A stretch of 60,993 nt of DNA from Microthrixaceae bacterium (GCA_023958095.1 JAMLGJ010000021.1:1-60993); one strand, 5' to 3'; positions 44,275-53,845 are shown, counted from the stretch's first letter. A program made the numbers and translations. The notes: generated from the sequence alone by a model not told the origin.

Positions 44275-45396
44275 ATGAAGTCCCACCTGTACCTCGGCCG
44301 GATGTTCGGCGTGCCCATCGGCGTGAACCTGTGGGTCGGCCTGGTGGCGGTGGTCCTCGCGGTGTCGCTGGCGGAGATCTCCCTGCCCAACGTCGCCCCG
44401 GGGCACCCGAACTCCGCCTACTGGTTCGCAGGGGTCGTCGGAGTGGCCGGCTTCCTGGGGTCGCTCGTGGCCCACGAGCTCGGGCACAGCTGGGTGGCCC
44501 TGCGCAACGACGTGCGCGTTCTGGGCATCACGCTCTGGCTGTTCGGTGGCGTGGCGAAGCTCGATGGTGAGGCAGACGACCCGCGGGCCGAGTTCCGCAT
44601 CGCCCTGGCCGGGCCGGCCATGAGTGCACTCGTTGCGGTCCTGTCCGGGGGAGCCGCATGGATCACCTGGCGCTTCGATGGCTCCGATGTGCTGGTCGGC
44701 CTGCTCATCTGGCTCGCGGGCATCAACGCGGTCCTCGCGGTGTCCAACCTCCTGCCGGCGTTTCCCCTCGATGGCGGACGGATCCTCAGGGCGGTGCTGT
44801 GGCGCCGCAGTGGCCACCGGCTGGGGGCCACGCGTACCGCCGCCCTGTGGGGCCAGATCCTCGCAGCGGCGATGGCACTGGTGTCGATCTGGGTGATCTT
44901 CTCGGTGGCCGCATGGTCCGGCATGTGGATCCTCGCGCTGTCGCTGTTCCTCTTCGTCGCAGCCCGCGCCGAGTGGGCCTCGGCGGCCCCGGCACCCGAA
45001 ATGCTGGACATGCCCGTCGGGCGGATGCGCAGGCAGCTTCCCGCACCCCTGCCGGCGAATGCATCCGTGGCGGATGCACGGGATTCGCTCGCGGCGAACC
45101 CGGGGGTTCCCTTCGTGGCCCTCAGCGGGGACCGCAACACCACCGACTCGCTGGTCACCCGCGACTCCATCGCCCGCATCCCGCCCGCCCAGCAGGCGGT
45201 GGTGCCCGCCAGGTCGGTTGCCGAACCCATCCTCGCCCTCCCGCGGGTCGACCCGCAGGACCCGGTTCGTGAGGTGGTGGCCCGGCTGGGCGGGGGTCAC
45301 CACTGGTGGGCGTTGATGGCCGACGGGGACGGCACCCTGGCAGCATTGCTCTCCAGCGACGTCGACGGGTTGCTGGAGGTGGCGGCGGGGGGTTGA
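44275..45396 (+). CDS. M50-family site-2 protease with CBS domains
   Basis: A 373-residue integral membrane metalloprotease. Zinc motif HELGHSW (about residue 66) and the partner NLLPAFPLDGGRIL (about 158-171) are in hydrophobic surroundings with about six membrane helices. A C-terminal cytoplasmic region (about 245-373) has two CBS-like repeats, but is weakly conserved. Such proteases cut membrane-bound regulators; the substrate is not evident. Divergent from the MCD gene. Start ATG 44275. Confidence 0.87.
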   Translation: MKSHLYLGRMFGVPIGVNLWVGLVAVVLAVSLAEISLPNVAPGHPNSAYWFAGVVGVAGFLGSLVAHELGHSWVALRNDVRVLGITLWLFGGVAKLDGEADDPRAEFRIALAGPAMSALVAVLSGGAAWITWRFDGSDVLVGLLIWLAGINAVLAVSNLLPAFPLDGGRILRAVLWRRSGHRLGATRTAALWGQILAAAMALVSIWVIFSVAAWSGMWILALSLFLFVAARAEWASAAPAPEMLDMPVGRMRRQLPAPLPANASVADARDSLAANPGVPFVALSGDRNTTDSLVTRDSIARIPPAQQAVVPARSVAEPILALPRVDPQDPVREVVARLGGGHHWWALMADGDGTLAALLSSDVDGLLEVAAGG

Positions 45397-45439
45397 GGGT
45401 CCCGGCCCACCCCGAAACGCATTGACCGCTCCTTGAGCA

Positions 45440-45469
45440 CCGATGCTCGGGGCGCGCCGGTAGCATCGG
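45440..45469. promoter_or_regulatory. Inverted repeat before FtsX-type gene
   Basis: CCGATGCT (45440-45447) and AGCATCGG (45462-45469) are perfect inverted arms, ending four bases before ATG 45474, where the ribosome site should be. A possible operator or hairpin that limits translation. Confidence 0.4.
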
Positions 45470-45473
45470 GTTG

Positions 45474-48400
45474 ATGCGAGCGGGGTCGACCACCGCACGG
45501 ACCGTGGGTGGGATCGTGGTGCTCAGGGCCCTGCTTCGCCAACGGCGTCGGCTGGTGCTGGCGGGGATCTCGATCGCCCTCGGTGTGGGCTACCTGGCAG
45601 GAGCCCTCGGCCTGCTGGACCGCATCGGCGCGGGGTTGGACGAGCTCGCCGCCACCTCCGCCGACGATGCCGACGTCGTCATCGAGGGCGATGTGGCCTA
45701 TGAGTCGTCCCTCGAACAGGTGCGGCGCCTGGTGCCCTCCGCACTGGCCGCGTCGGCAGCCGGGGTCGACGGGGTCGAGTCGGTCTCGCACCGCCTCGAG
45801 GACGTCGCCCTGGTCTCCGACGAGCAGGGCGAACCGGTGGCGACACCCGGGTTGTCCGAACAACCCAGGGGAACCAACTGGCCGGAGGACCCCGAGGTGT
45901 CCAACCTCGAACTCCTCGAGGGCGTTGCACCCTCCTCGGACGGGGAGGTGCTGCTCGACGAGCACTCCGCGGAGGTGGCCGGCGTGGGCACGGGCGACAC
46001 CGTGCGGGTCGCCGGCAAGGGCAAGGTCGGGACCTACGAGGTGTCGGGTCTGGTCGCCTCGAGCGATGCCGGCCGCAGCGGTGGATCGAGCCTCGTCGTG
46101 TTGAGCACCGATGAGGCCCGCCTGGTGTTCGACCAGCCCGACGACGACAACCGGATAGCGATCCGCCTTGAACCGGATGCGGACTTCGAGGAGGTCACCG
46201 CAGCTCTGCGGGCGATCGCGCCTCCCGGAACGGAGGTGACCGACGGTGCCACCGCAGCCATGCATGCCACCGAGAGCCTGACCAGGAGCTTCGTGGTGGT
46301 CCGGATGCTGGTGACGGCGTTCGGCGTACTCGCCCTGCTGGTCGGCACGGTCACGGTGGCCAACTCACTCACGCTGTTGCATTCCCAGCGTCGCAGGATG
46401 TTCGCGGGCTTCCGACTCGCCGGAGCCACACGCGGCCAGCTGAGGAGGGCGGCCCTGGGAGAGGCAGTCGTGCTGGCGGCGGTGTCGTCGGTGCTGGGCG
46501 TACCCCTGGGGGTGCTGCTCGCCACCCTCATCGAGCGCGCCCTGGGTGCGTTGGGGTCGGCGGTCCCCACCGCCGGCCCACCGCTGACTCCTGCAGCGGC
46601 AGCAGTCGCGGTGGCGATGGGCGTGCTCGCCACGGTGGCTGCAGCCTGGCGTCCGGTGGCCACCGCGTGTGCGGTGCCCCCGGTGGAGGCGGTGCAGGAG
46701 GTCCCCACCGTCCCGAGCCGACATCGACATCCCGTGGTGCGATCAGCGGCGAGGGCGATCGTGGCCCTCGCCGCCGTTGGCGCAGTCGGGCTCCTCGCCT
46801 CGGTCGAGGTGGCCGTCGTGCTCGCCGTGTCAGCAGCGGTGGCGGTGTCGGTGTTCCTGTTGGGATTCGTCCCCGGGGTTCTCACCGCGACGGTTGCGAT
46901 GGTGATGCGCAGGTTCCCCTTCAGACCCCGCCCGTTGCGCCTGGTGGCTGCCCGCGACGCCCGACGCAACCCTTCGCGAACCGCTGCGACCACCGCCGCG
47001 GTGTTGTTGGCGGCAGCGGTGGTGTCCGGCCTGGCGGTGTTCCTCGCGTCGTTCACCGATTCCGTCGACGAGGCGGTCGGCAACCTGGTGGCCGCGGACC
47101 TCGTGGTGGATTCGGAGACCTTCACCAGGGGAGGCCTGCCCTCGGACCTGGTCGAGCAGCTCGCTTTCGTCGACGGGGTCGACCAGGCGAGCGGCTGGAA
47201 GCTCGGCCGCGGCTCGGTGGGGGAGTACTCGGTGCGCATGACGGGTCTCGACGCAGCAGCCGCTCCTGAGGTCCTGGACCTCGGCTTCGAGGGCCCCGAT
47301 CCCGGTGCGCTCGAGGTCGGCGAGGTCTGGGTGTCGGCCCAGTTCGCGGACCGTTCGGGCGTGGAGATCGGTGACTCGCTGCCGGTGCTGTTCCACTCCG
47401 GTGGCTCCGAGAACCTGGTCGTCACCGGCATCTACAACAGCGGTGAGGCGCTGCTCGGGGACCTGGTCATGGAGGGGTCCGTGCTCAGTGCCCAGGTGCC
47501 GGCGACCAACGACATAGTGGCACTGGTCGCCACCGACGGGGAGGCCTCCACCGAGGCCGCGGTCCGGGAGCTGGCCGAGTCCTACGGGGTGCCCTCGGTG
47601 CTGGGGCCCGCCGAGTTCGTGTCGGCCCGTGGCGAGATGCTGCGTGGGTTCGAGCGCGTGATCCTGTGGATGCTGCTGTTCACACTCCTGCAGGCCCTCG
47701 TGGGGGTGGTCAACACGTTGGTGCTGTCGGTGGGGGAACGTCGCCGGGAGTTCGGTCTGCTGCGCGTAGCGGGCACCTCGCGGGCGGCTCTCATGCGCAT
47801 GGTCCTGTTCGAAGGTGTGGCCTTCTCCTCGGTGGGCACCCTGCTCGGCATCCTCGCCGGGACCGGGGCTGCCGCGGTGGGGGTGTGGGCGTTGGGGTCG
47901 ATCGGTTTCGGTGTGTTCACGGTTCCCGTGTGGGCACTCCTCGGGATCGCAGTCGCCGCGGTCCTCGTGGGGGTCGCGGCCGCCTGGTTCCCGGCGCGCA
48001 TGGCAGCTGCGGTGCCGCCCCTGGATGCGGTGGCCGACATCGGCGCGGAATCCGCGCTCTCGGCCCGGCGGCGCAGGTTGCGCCGCCGCGTGCGCCAACC
48101 GGCCGGCACGCCCGGACCGGCCACAGGGGTGCGGCCCGAACCGGTCGGTCCGCCGCCCGTCGCGCCAGTGCAGGCGCCACCGACGGAGCCGGTGGGAGCT
48201 CCTGTCACACCTCCGCCGTTCGATCCGTCGCGCCTGCCGTCTCCTGTGCACCTGGGCGCCGCAACGGTGGTCGAGCCCACCGGTCCTGCGGCACAGCCGG
48301 TGGCCGGGGGCAGTGCTCCAGCCACCGGGCAGCGGCCAGCTGTCGCCGGGCCCGTGCAGCCGGAGCCGTCGGTCGCGCAGCCGGTGGCCATCGCGGATGC

Positions 48401-49166
48401 CACTGCCGGGGAGGACCCCTGGGGTGACCAGATCCGCCAGACGCGACCGGCCAGGCCCGTCGTGCCCCCCGGCGGCGAGGACGTGCCACCAGCCTCCCCC
48501 GCAGCCGCGGGCCAGCCCGGTCCCTCCGGCGCGACCCCTGAAGGGGTGCCGTCACCAGCCGTTCCCAGGCGCGCACCGTCGCGTCGCTCGCGAGGTCGGG
48601 ACACCCGTTCGAGGCGCCCTCCGCGGCGTGCGCGTCGTGCCGGCCAGGGAGCTCCCTCGGAGGGATTCGTGTCTGGGCCGCACGCCCAACAGCAACCCGC
48701 AGCGCCCTCTCCGCCGCTCGGGCCACAGGATCCGGCGGTCTCCGCTCCGGCAGCGGCTTCCGCGGCGGGCGGGGTGCCCACGACTCCCGACAGCCTGGTG
48801 CAGGCCGCTTCACGGCTCGATCCCGGGTCACGGCAGGCCTTCTCCGCGGTGCTGCACTCGATGCACGCTGCGTTGGCAGACGGGGAGCACGTGGGCCCTC
48901 TGGTCTGCGGGCGCGTGCACGGGGCGCTGGCAGCCGTTGCACGGACCGACAGACGCCTCCTGGTCGTCGTGCAGCGACCCAACCGCATGGCGGTGGAATC
49001 ACTCCATCCGCTCGCCACGAGCGTGGTGTTGCGCCCGGGTCCGGGAGGCACCGTCGTGGTCGTGCTGGTCGACCGCGGCAGGCAACTGGACGTCACCGAC
49101 GTGGCACCGTCAGCGGAGACCGAGTCACTGACGGTGCGCGAAGCCCTGCGCCCGGCCACTGGCTGA
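45474..49166 (+). CDS. FtsX-type ABC permease with Pro-rich tail
   Basis: A 1230-residue membrane protein. The N-terminal helix, a MacB-like extracytoplasmic domain and two FtsX modules (about 265-400 with AFGVLALLVGTVTVANSLTL, and about 720-865) give the topology of macrolide-exporter or lipoprotein-release permeases. Unusually, residues about 870-1105 are Pro/Ala/Gly/Arg-rich and probably disordered, and the last 125 form a compact domain (RQAFSAVLHSMHAALADGEH, then VCGRVHGALAAVARTDRRLL) that I do not recognise; a PH-like fold is possible. No ABC ATPase is next to it, so its motor must be encoded elsewhere. ATG 45474. Confidence 0.82.
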   Translation: MRAGSTTARTVGGIVVLRALLRQRRRLVLAGISIALGVGYLAGALGLLDRIGAGLDELAATSADDADVVIEGDVAYESSLEQVRRLVPSALAASAAGVDGVESVSHRLEDVALVSDEQGEPVATPGLSEQPRGTNWPEDPEVSNLELLEGVAPSSDGEVLLDEHSAEVAGVGTGDTVRVAGKGKVGTYEVSGLVASSDAGRSGGSSLVVLSTDEARLVFDQPDDDNRIAIRLEPDADFEEVTAALRAIAPPGTEVTDGATAAMHATESLTRSFVVVRMLVTAFGVLALLVGTVTVANSLTLLHSQRRRMFAGFRLAGATRGQLRRAALGEAVVLAAVSSVLGVPLGVLLATLIERALGALGSAVPTAGPPLTPAAAAVAVAMGVLATVAAAWRPVATACAVPPVEAVQEVPTVPSRHRHPVVRSAARAIVALAAVGAVGLLASVEVAVVLAVSAAVAVSVFLLGFVPGVLTATVAMVMRRFPFRPRPLRLVAARDARRNPSRTAATTAAVLLAAAVVSGLAVFLASFTDSVDEAVGNLVAADLVVDSETFTRGGLPSDLVEQLAFVDGVDQASGWKLGRGSVGEYSVRMTGLDAAAAPEVLDLGFEGPDPGALEVGEVWVSAQFADRSGVEIGDSLPVLFHSGGSENLVVTGIYNSGEALLGDLVMEGSVLSAQVPATNDIVALVATDGEASTEAAVRELAESYGVPSVLGPAEFVSARGEMLRGFERVILWMLLFTLLQALVGVVNTLVLSVGERRREFGLLRVAGTSRAALMRMVLFEGVAFSSVGTLLGILAGTGAAAVGVWALGSIGFGVFTVPVWALLGIAVAAVLVGVAAAWFPARMAAAVPPLDAVADIGAESALSARRRRLRRRVRQPAGTPGPATGVRPEPVGPPPVAPVQAPPTEPVGAPVTPPPFDPSRLPSPVHLGAATVVEPTGPAAQPVAGGSAPATGQRPAVAGPVQPEPSVAQPVAIADATAGEDPWGDQIRQTRPARPVVPPGGEDVPPASPAAAGQPGPSGATPEGVPSPAVPRRAPSRRSRGRDTRSRRPPRRARRAGQGAPSEGFVSGPHAQQQPAAPSPPLGPQDPAVSAPAAASAAGGVPTTPDSLVQAASRLDPGSRQAFSAVLHSMHAALADGEHVGPLVCGRVHGALAAVARTDRRLLVVVQRPNRMAVESLHPLATSVVLRPGPGGTVVVVLVDRGRQLDVTDVAPSAETESLTVREALRPATG

Positions 49167-49216
49167 GCCCCCACCACCAACCCGCATGGGTGGATGCCGC
49201 CCGGATGGGCAGGGCT

Positions 49217-52200
49217 TCAGGCGCGTTCCACGTCGACCTGCACGGGATGGCCCTCGATGCGGGCCTCCACGTCGTCGTCGACTCCCTCGGAGATCGTGAG
49301 CTCGGTCGCGAGCACCGCCTCCGAGACCCACTTGCGGTGTGCATCGAGCGCGTCGGCCACCTCGGTGGTGGTGGATATGTGGCAGTGGATCCTGTCGGTG
49401 ACCAGGAGACCTGCATCCTTGCGTGCCTGCTGCACGAGGCGCACCACGTCACGGGCCATTCCCTCGGCCTCCAGCTCCGGGGTCACCTCGGTGTCGAGCT
49501 CCACGAGCACCGAGTTGCCGGGCAGGGCCGCCGCAACCGCTCCCTCACGGGGTTGCAGGGCGAGTTCGTACTCCGAAGGGGCGAGCCGTTGTCCGGCCAC
49601 CTCCACCACGTCGCCGTCGGTGAGGGTCCACTCACCGGACTTCGCCGCCCGGATGACCTCCTGGGTGGCCGCCCCGAGACGCGGTCCCAGCACCTTCGCA
49701 TCGGGCCTCAGCACGAAGCGCCCGATCGCCTCGAGCTCACCGGACAACTCGACGGACTTGACGTTCACCTCGTCGCGCACGAGGTCGAGCATGCCCTCCA
49801 GCCCGCCCAGCTCCGAGCCCGCGATCGTGAGGCGTTGCAGCGGCAGCCTGGCACGCAGGCGGTTCTCCTCCCGCAGCGACAGGGCTGCCGAGCAGACGTC
49901 GCGGATGCGATCCATGGACTCCACCAGGTCCCGGTCATGTGGCCAGTCGTGCACGTCGGGCCAGTCACGCAGATGCACCGAGCGCGGGCCGCTGTCGGGG
50001 GAGAACTCCGAGGCCCTGGCGGAGGTGAGGCCGAGCCAGATCTCCTCGGAGACGAACGGCAACAGGGGTGCGGTCACCTCCATGAGGGTGACCAGCACCG
50101 TGAACAACGTGTCGTAGGCGTCGGCCTTGTCCTGTGCCGAGACGTTCTCGTCGCCCCCGCCGGGCGCCCAGAATCGTTCCCTGGAGCGGCGGATGTACCA
50201 GTTGTTGAGCGCATCGAGGAACCCGTGGATCTCCGCGCACGCCGGTGCGATCTCGAACGCATCCATCGAGGCGGTGACCGCCTCGACGAGTTCCGCGGTC
50301 TTGGCCAGGATGTAGCGGTCGAGCCGACCGGGTGCGTCGGTGCGCAACGTCGCGGAGTAGCCGTCCGCGTTCGCGTACAGGGTGAAGAACGAATAGGCGT
50401 TCCAGATCGGGTTGAGCACCAGACGGACGACCTCGGAGAAGTCCGACGCGTCGGTCGCGATCCGCAGGTCACCACCGCGCAGGATGGGTGAGGCCATCAG
50501 GTGCCAGCGCAGCGCGTCGGAGCCATGCGACTCCATGACCTCCTCGGGGTCCGGGTAGTTGCGCAGCTTCTTGGAGAGCTTGCGCCCCTCGTGGTCGAGC
50601 ACCACGCCGTGGCAGATCACGTTCGAGAACGCCGGTCGGTCGAACAGTGCCCCCGAGAGCACGTGCATCGTGTAGAACCAGCCGCGGGTCTGGGCGATGT
50701 ACTCGACGATGAAGTCCGCCGGGGAGTGCTCCTCGAACCAGTCGCGGTTCTCGAAGGGGTAGTGCACCTGGGCGAAGGGCATCGAACCGGATTCGAACCA
50801 GCAGTCGAACACCTCCGGCACGCGCCGCATCATCGAACGGCCCGTGGGGTCGTCCGGGTTGGGACGCACCAGGTCGTCCACATGCGGTCGGTGCAGGTCG
50901 GTCGGCCGCACCCCGAAGTCGGCCTCGATCTCCTCGAGTGACCCGTAGACGTCGGTGCGCGGGTACCGGGGGTCGTCGGAACGCCACACCGGTATGGGTG
51001 AACCCCAGAAGCGGTTGCGGCTGATGGACCAGTCGCGTGCTCCTTCGAGCCACTTGCCGAACTGGCCGTCGCGCACGTGCGAGGGGATCCAGTTGATCTC
51101 GCGGTTGAGTTCCACGAGTCGGTCGCGCAGAGCGGTGACCTCCACGTACCAGGAACTGACGGCCCGGTAGATGATCGGGGTGTCCGTGCGCCAGCAGTGC
51201 GGGTAGTTGTGGTCGTAGGTGTCGTGGCGCACGAGTTGGCCGCGTTCCTTGAGCGCCCGCGCTATCTCGGCGTTGGCGTCGAAGACGTTGGTGCCCTCCC
51301 AGTCGGGTACCTCGGAGGTGAAGCGACCCGAGTCGTCCACCGGTACGACCAGCTCGATGCCCGCCGCCTCGCACGTCGCCTGGTCGTCCTCGCCGAACCC
51401 GGGTGCGAGGTGGACCACGCCCGTTCCGTCGTCGTCGCTGACCCAGTCGGCGACCAGTACACGGAAGGCACGGGGATGGTCCGAGAAGTACGGGAACAGG
51501 GGCCGGTAGGTGATCTCGGCCAGGTCGCTTCCCCGGAAGCGTGCCAGCACCTCGTACCCGGAGCCGAGGGACCCCTCGTAGGTGCCCAGCGCTCCGGACC
51601 CGAGCAGCACCCGGCGTCCGGCCCGGTCGCCGTCGTGAACCGCCACGAGGGAGTACTCCACGTCGGCACCCACGGCGAGGGCCAGGTTCGACGGCAGGGT
51701 CCACGGAGTCGTGGTCCATGCCCACAACTCCACGGGGCCCTCACCCGGCGCCTCGGCGAGCACCCCGCGGTCCTCGGCGAGCTCGAACGCGACGGTCAGG
51801 GCTGGGTCCTGTCGCGGTCGGGTGGCGTCGTCGAGACGGATCTCGAAGTTCGACAGGGGCGTCTCGGCTCCCCACGAATAGGGCATGACCCGGTAGGCCT
51901 CGTAGACGAGTCCCTTGTCGTGGAGCTGTTTGAAGGCCCAGATCACCGACTCCATGTAGTCGAGATCCATGGTCTTGTAGTCCTCGGAGAAGTCGACCCA
52001 GCGCGCCTGGCGGGTCACGTAGCGCTCCCACTCCGAGGTGTAGCGCATCACCGACGAACGGCACTGGTCGTTGAACCGATCTATCCCGTAGTCGGTGATG
52101 CCGATCCTGCCCGAGACCCCGAGTTCCTGTTCGACGGCCATCTCTGCGGGAAGGCCGTGGCAGTCCCAGCCGAAGCGCCGTTCCACGCGGTGGCCGCGCA

Positions 52201-52444
52201 TGGTCTGGTAGCGGGGCACCACGTCCTTGACGTAGCCGGTGAGCAGGTGCCCGTAGTGGGGCAGCCCGTTGGCGAAGGGAGGGCCGTCGTAGAAGACGAA
52301 CTCGTCGTCCTCCGGACGCTGCTCGACCGACCGCTCGAAGGTGTTGTCGGCCTCCCAACGCTGGAGCAGGGCGTTCTCGACGGCCGGGAAGTCAGCCCTG
52401 GTCGGGACGTTCGGATATGGGTGTTCGGCGCTCTGTCGGGTCAT
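49217..52444 (-). CDS. ileS: Isoleucyl-tRNA synthetase, eukaryote-like type
   Basis: A 1075-residue class I synthetase that charges tRNA-Ile. The HIGH motif is HYGH (FANGLPHYGHLLTG) and KMSKS is KLSKK (GRKLSKKLRNYPDPEE), the forms typical of the eukaryote-like (type 2) enzymes, which have a long C-terminal region and are less sensitive to mupirocin. An editing domain is present (WAWTTTPWTLPSNLALAVG and GTGVVHLAPGFGEDD). ATG 52444 chosen; the frame is open upstream but the HIGH motif follows it at the normal distance. The third gene of a reverse-strand run behind NUDIX and a Zn-ribbon protein. No T-box was found. Confidence 0.95.
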   Translation of the reverse strand: MTRQSAEHPYPNVPTRADFPAVENALLQRWEADNTFERSVEQRPEDDEFVFYDGPPFANGLPHYGHLLTGYVKDVVPRYQTMRGHRVERRFGWDCHGLPAEMAVEQELGVSGRIGITDYGIDRFNDQCRSSVMRYTSEWERYVTRQARWVDFSEDYKTMDLDYMESVIWAFKQLHDKGLVYEAYRVMPYSWGAETPLSNFEIRLDDATRPRQDPALTVAFELAEDRGVLAEAPGEGPVELWAWTTTPWTLPSNLALAVGADVEYSLVAVHDGDRAGRRVLLGSGALGTYEGSLGSGYEVLARFRGSDLAEITYRPLFPYFSDHPRAFRVLVADWVSDDDGTGVVHLAPGFGEDDQATCEAAGIELVVPVDDSGRFTSEVPDWEGTNVFDANAEIARALKERGQLVRHDTYDHNYPHCWRTDTPIIYRAVSSWYVEVTALRDRLVELNREINWIPSHVRDGQFGKWLEGARDWSISRNRFWGSPIPVWRSDDPRYPRTDVYGSLEEIEADFGVRPTDLHRPHVDDLVRPNPDDPTGRSMMRRVPEVFDCWFESGSMPFAQVHYPFENRDWFEEHSPADFIVEYIAQTRGWFYTMHVLSGALFDRPAFSNVICHGVVLDHEGRKLSKKLRNYPDPEEVMESHGSDALRWHLMASPILRGGDLRIATDASDFSEVVRLVLNPIWNAYSFFTLYANADGYSATLRTDAPGRLDRYILAKTAELVEAVTASMDAFEIAPACAEIHGFLDALNNWYIRRSRERFWAPGGGDENVSAQDKADAYDTLFTVLVTLMEVTAPLLPFVSEEIWLGLTSARASEFSPDSGPRSVHLRDWPDVHDWPHDRDLVESMDRIRDVCSAALSLREENRLRARLPLQRLTIAGSELGGLEGMLDLVRDEVNVKSVELSGELEAIGRFVLRPDAKVLGPRLGAATQEVIRAAKSGEWTLTDGDVVEVAGQRLAPSEYELALQPREGAVAAALPGNSVLVELDTEVTPELEAEGMARDVVRLVQQARKDAGLLVTDRIHCHISTTTEVADALDAHRKWVSEAVLATELTISEGVDDDVEARIEGHPVQVDVERA

Positions 52445-52530
52445 TCTCGGCCTGTCGGGAATCGGGTTCCCGATGGTACCGGGTGGGTCCGGGGGCACCG
52501 AACGGGTTCGCTGTCCCAGGGGTTCCCGCC

Positions 52531-52565
52531 GGGCACACGGTGGGCCTGCCGGCCCCCGTGTGCCC
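52531..52565. terminator. GC-rich hairpin between Zn-ribbon gene and ileS
   Basis: GGGCACACGG (52531-52540) and CCGTGTGCCC (52556-52565) form a perfect 10-bp stem, with inner GGGCC/GGCCC pairing. It begins right after the stop of the reverse-strand 63-residue gene. There is no T tract, so it may weaken or stop transcription into ileS or shield the message end. Confidence 0.5.
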
Positions 52566-52757
52566 CTACTCGAGCACGATGTCCCAGCGGTCGAGGCAGT
52601 CGGCACACCGGTAGGCGACGACGTCGCCGGAGAGGAAGGGCAGCTCCGCTCCGTCATCGTCGGTGTCGGGTCTGCTCAGCAGGCCGCAGGTGCCGCCGCA
52701 GTCGACACAGATGATGCTCTGGGGTGGCTCCACGGGCCGGCGTTCCTCGCTGGTCAT
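52566..52757 (-). CDS. Small zinc-ribbon protein, unknown
   Basis: A 63-residue protein with two Cys pairs (CVDCGGTCG and CADC) spaced for a zinc ribbon, and acidic residues between (DTDDDGAELPF). No known function. ATG 52757 overlaps the NUDIX stop by 4 bp, and it precedes ileS, so it may be cotranscribed with both. Small Zn-ribbons of this kind often act in nucleic-acid binding or in protein contacts, but nothing here shows which. Confidence 0.75.
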   Translation of the reverse strand: MTSEERRPVEPPQSIICVDCGGTCGLLSRPDTDDDGAELPFLSGDVVAYRCADCLDRWDIVLE

Positions 52758-53563
52758 CGAACCTGCCGTTCGTAGCGCCAGGGGAGTTCGTCCATCCACA
52801 GGCGGTGTCTGGGACCCGCCATCGTGATGTCACCGCTGTCGTATCCGGCATCCCCGTGGTACAGGGCGGCCCAACCGTCCTCGGTGGCCCCCACCCGGGT
52901 GGAGAAGTGCTCGACCTCGGCGGGTCCGTTGCGGCCCCCGGGGGACCCGGCCAGCACCTCGGCAGGACTGCGCAGCGGAGCGATGTGTTCGAGGGTGATG
53001 AACGTCGGAGGGGCGAGCGCCACCTCCCCGGCGGCGTGTTGGTCGAGCATGTCGCGTGGCCGCACCCACCGGTGGTCGCGGATCTCGCCGTGGTCGATCA
53101 CCACGGCGTCTGTGTCTCCGACCGCGACGCCCACGAAGAAGGCCGTGGTGAAACGGTGCCTGACCAGGTCCGCGGTGCGGTCGCTGTTCGGTGGAGGTGT
53201 CCACTGGGACCAGCGGCGCACGGTCGTGGCCTCGATGGCGATGCCGGCCTCCTCGGCCAGCTCACGGGCCACGGCGACCCTGGCAGCCGCTTCCAGCTCC
53301 TCCTCGGTGGGCATGGGGCCCGCCGGTTGGTTCGGGTAGTCCTCGGGGTCGATGCGCCCACCCGGGAACACCCACATCCCGCCGGCGAAGTGCAGTCGAG
53401 TGTCCCGCCTCAGCATGAGCAGTTCGAGGCCCGCGGGGCCGTCCCGCAGCGGGATGAGGGTGGCCGCCGGGATGGCCTCGGGGTCCCACAGCGGCCGCGG
53501 GCCGTAGGGGAGTGGGTCGGGCTCCGGTACCTCGGGGTCACCTGAGGTGCTCTGGTGGATCAT
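52754..53563 (-). CDS. NUDIX hydrolase
   Basis: A 269-residue hydrolase. The Nudix box is recognisable: VFPGGRIDPED, then the REL-EE-G core RELAEEAGIAI after an insertion. The N-terminus has AATLIPLRDGPAGLELLMLRR. The family hydrolyses nucleoside diphosphates linked to other groups; this member is longer than simple MutT proteins, with a C-terminal tail, and may act on CoA or NDP-sugar compounds. ATG 53563. First gene of the run to ileS. Confidence 0.82.
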   Translation of the reverse strand: MIHQSTSGDPEVPEPDPLPYGPRPLWDPEAIPAATLIPLRDGPAGLELLMLRRDTRLHFAGGMWVFPGGRIDPEDYPNQPAGPMPTEEELEAAARVAVARELAEEAGIAIEATTVRRWSQWTPPPNSDRTADLVRHRFTTAFFVGVAVGDTDAVVIDHGEIRDHRWVRPRDMLDQHAAGEVALAPPTFITLEHIAPLRSPAEVLAGSPGGRNGPAEVEHFSTRVGATEDGWAALYHGDAGYDSGDITMAGPRHRLWMDELPWRYERQVR

Positions 53564-53596
53564 CCGTGCGAGACCGTAGCCGCGTCCCCCCGCGGC

Positions 53597-53645
53597 GAAC
53601 TGATCGTCGTGGTGCCGACCTGTCGGGCACCACGACGATCAGTTC
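53597..53645. repeat. 49-bp palindromic element, copy 2
   Basis: Perfect 20-bp arms (gaactgatcgtcgtggtgcc and its complement) around loop gacctgtcg. The loop is the reverse complement of the loop at 18132-18180, so the copies are in opposite orientation. It lies between the NUDIX start and the nrdA promoter. Confidence 0.85.
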
Positions 53646-53757
53646 CGGGGGTGGGCGTTGCTTGCGCGCGCTGAGTGGGGAAAGGGCCGCAGATCGGGGT
53701 CAGGGTGCGGTGTTCCCGGGAGCCTCCCGACCACTCAAAGTGCTCCTCGCGAAATGC

Positions 53758-53787
53758 TTGACTCGGCTCTGGTGACATGGCTGTAAT
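53758..53787 (+). promoter_or_regulatory. Candidate nrdA promoter
   Basis: TTGACT (53758-53763) and TGTAAT (53782-53787) each match the -35 and -10 consensus at 5 of 6 bases, with an 18-bp spacer. The -10 overlaps a perfect palindrome, TGTAATTACA (53782-53791), where a repressor could act. It would give a leader of about 180 nt to GTG 53975. Confidence 0.55.
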
Positions 53788-53845
53788 TACACACCTGTCC
53801 CCCAAGATCTTGGGGTAGCGGATCGGGCCAACCACAACATGTGGT
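53782..53845. promoter_or_regulatory. Three palindromes in the nrdA leader
   Basis: TGTAATTACA (53782-53791), CCCCAAGATCTTGGGG (53800-53815) and ACCACAACATGTGGT (53831-53845) lie in a row between the promoter and the gene. Ribonucleotide reductase operons are usually repressed by NrdR through two neighbouring boxes; none of these matches the ACAC...GTGT consensus closely, though the third is nearest. The middle one could also be a leader hairpin. The remaining bases of the 411-bp gap 53564-53974 show nothing else beyond the 49-bp palindrome. Confidence 0.45.

Noticed and set aside
52445..52565. T-box or other leader regulator for ileS
   Set aside because: No T-box core (TGGNACC with antiterminator context) is present on the reverse strand and the space is too short; only a GC hairpin is found.
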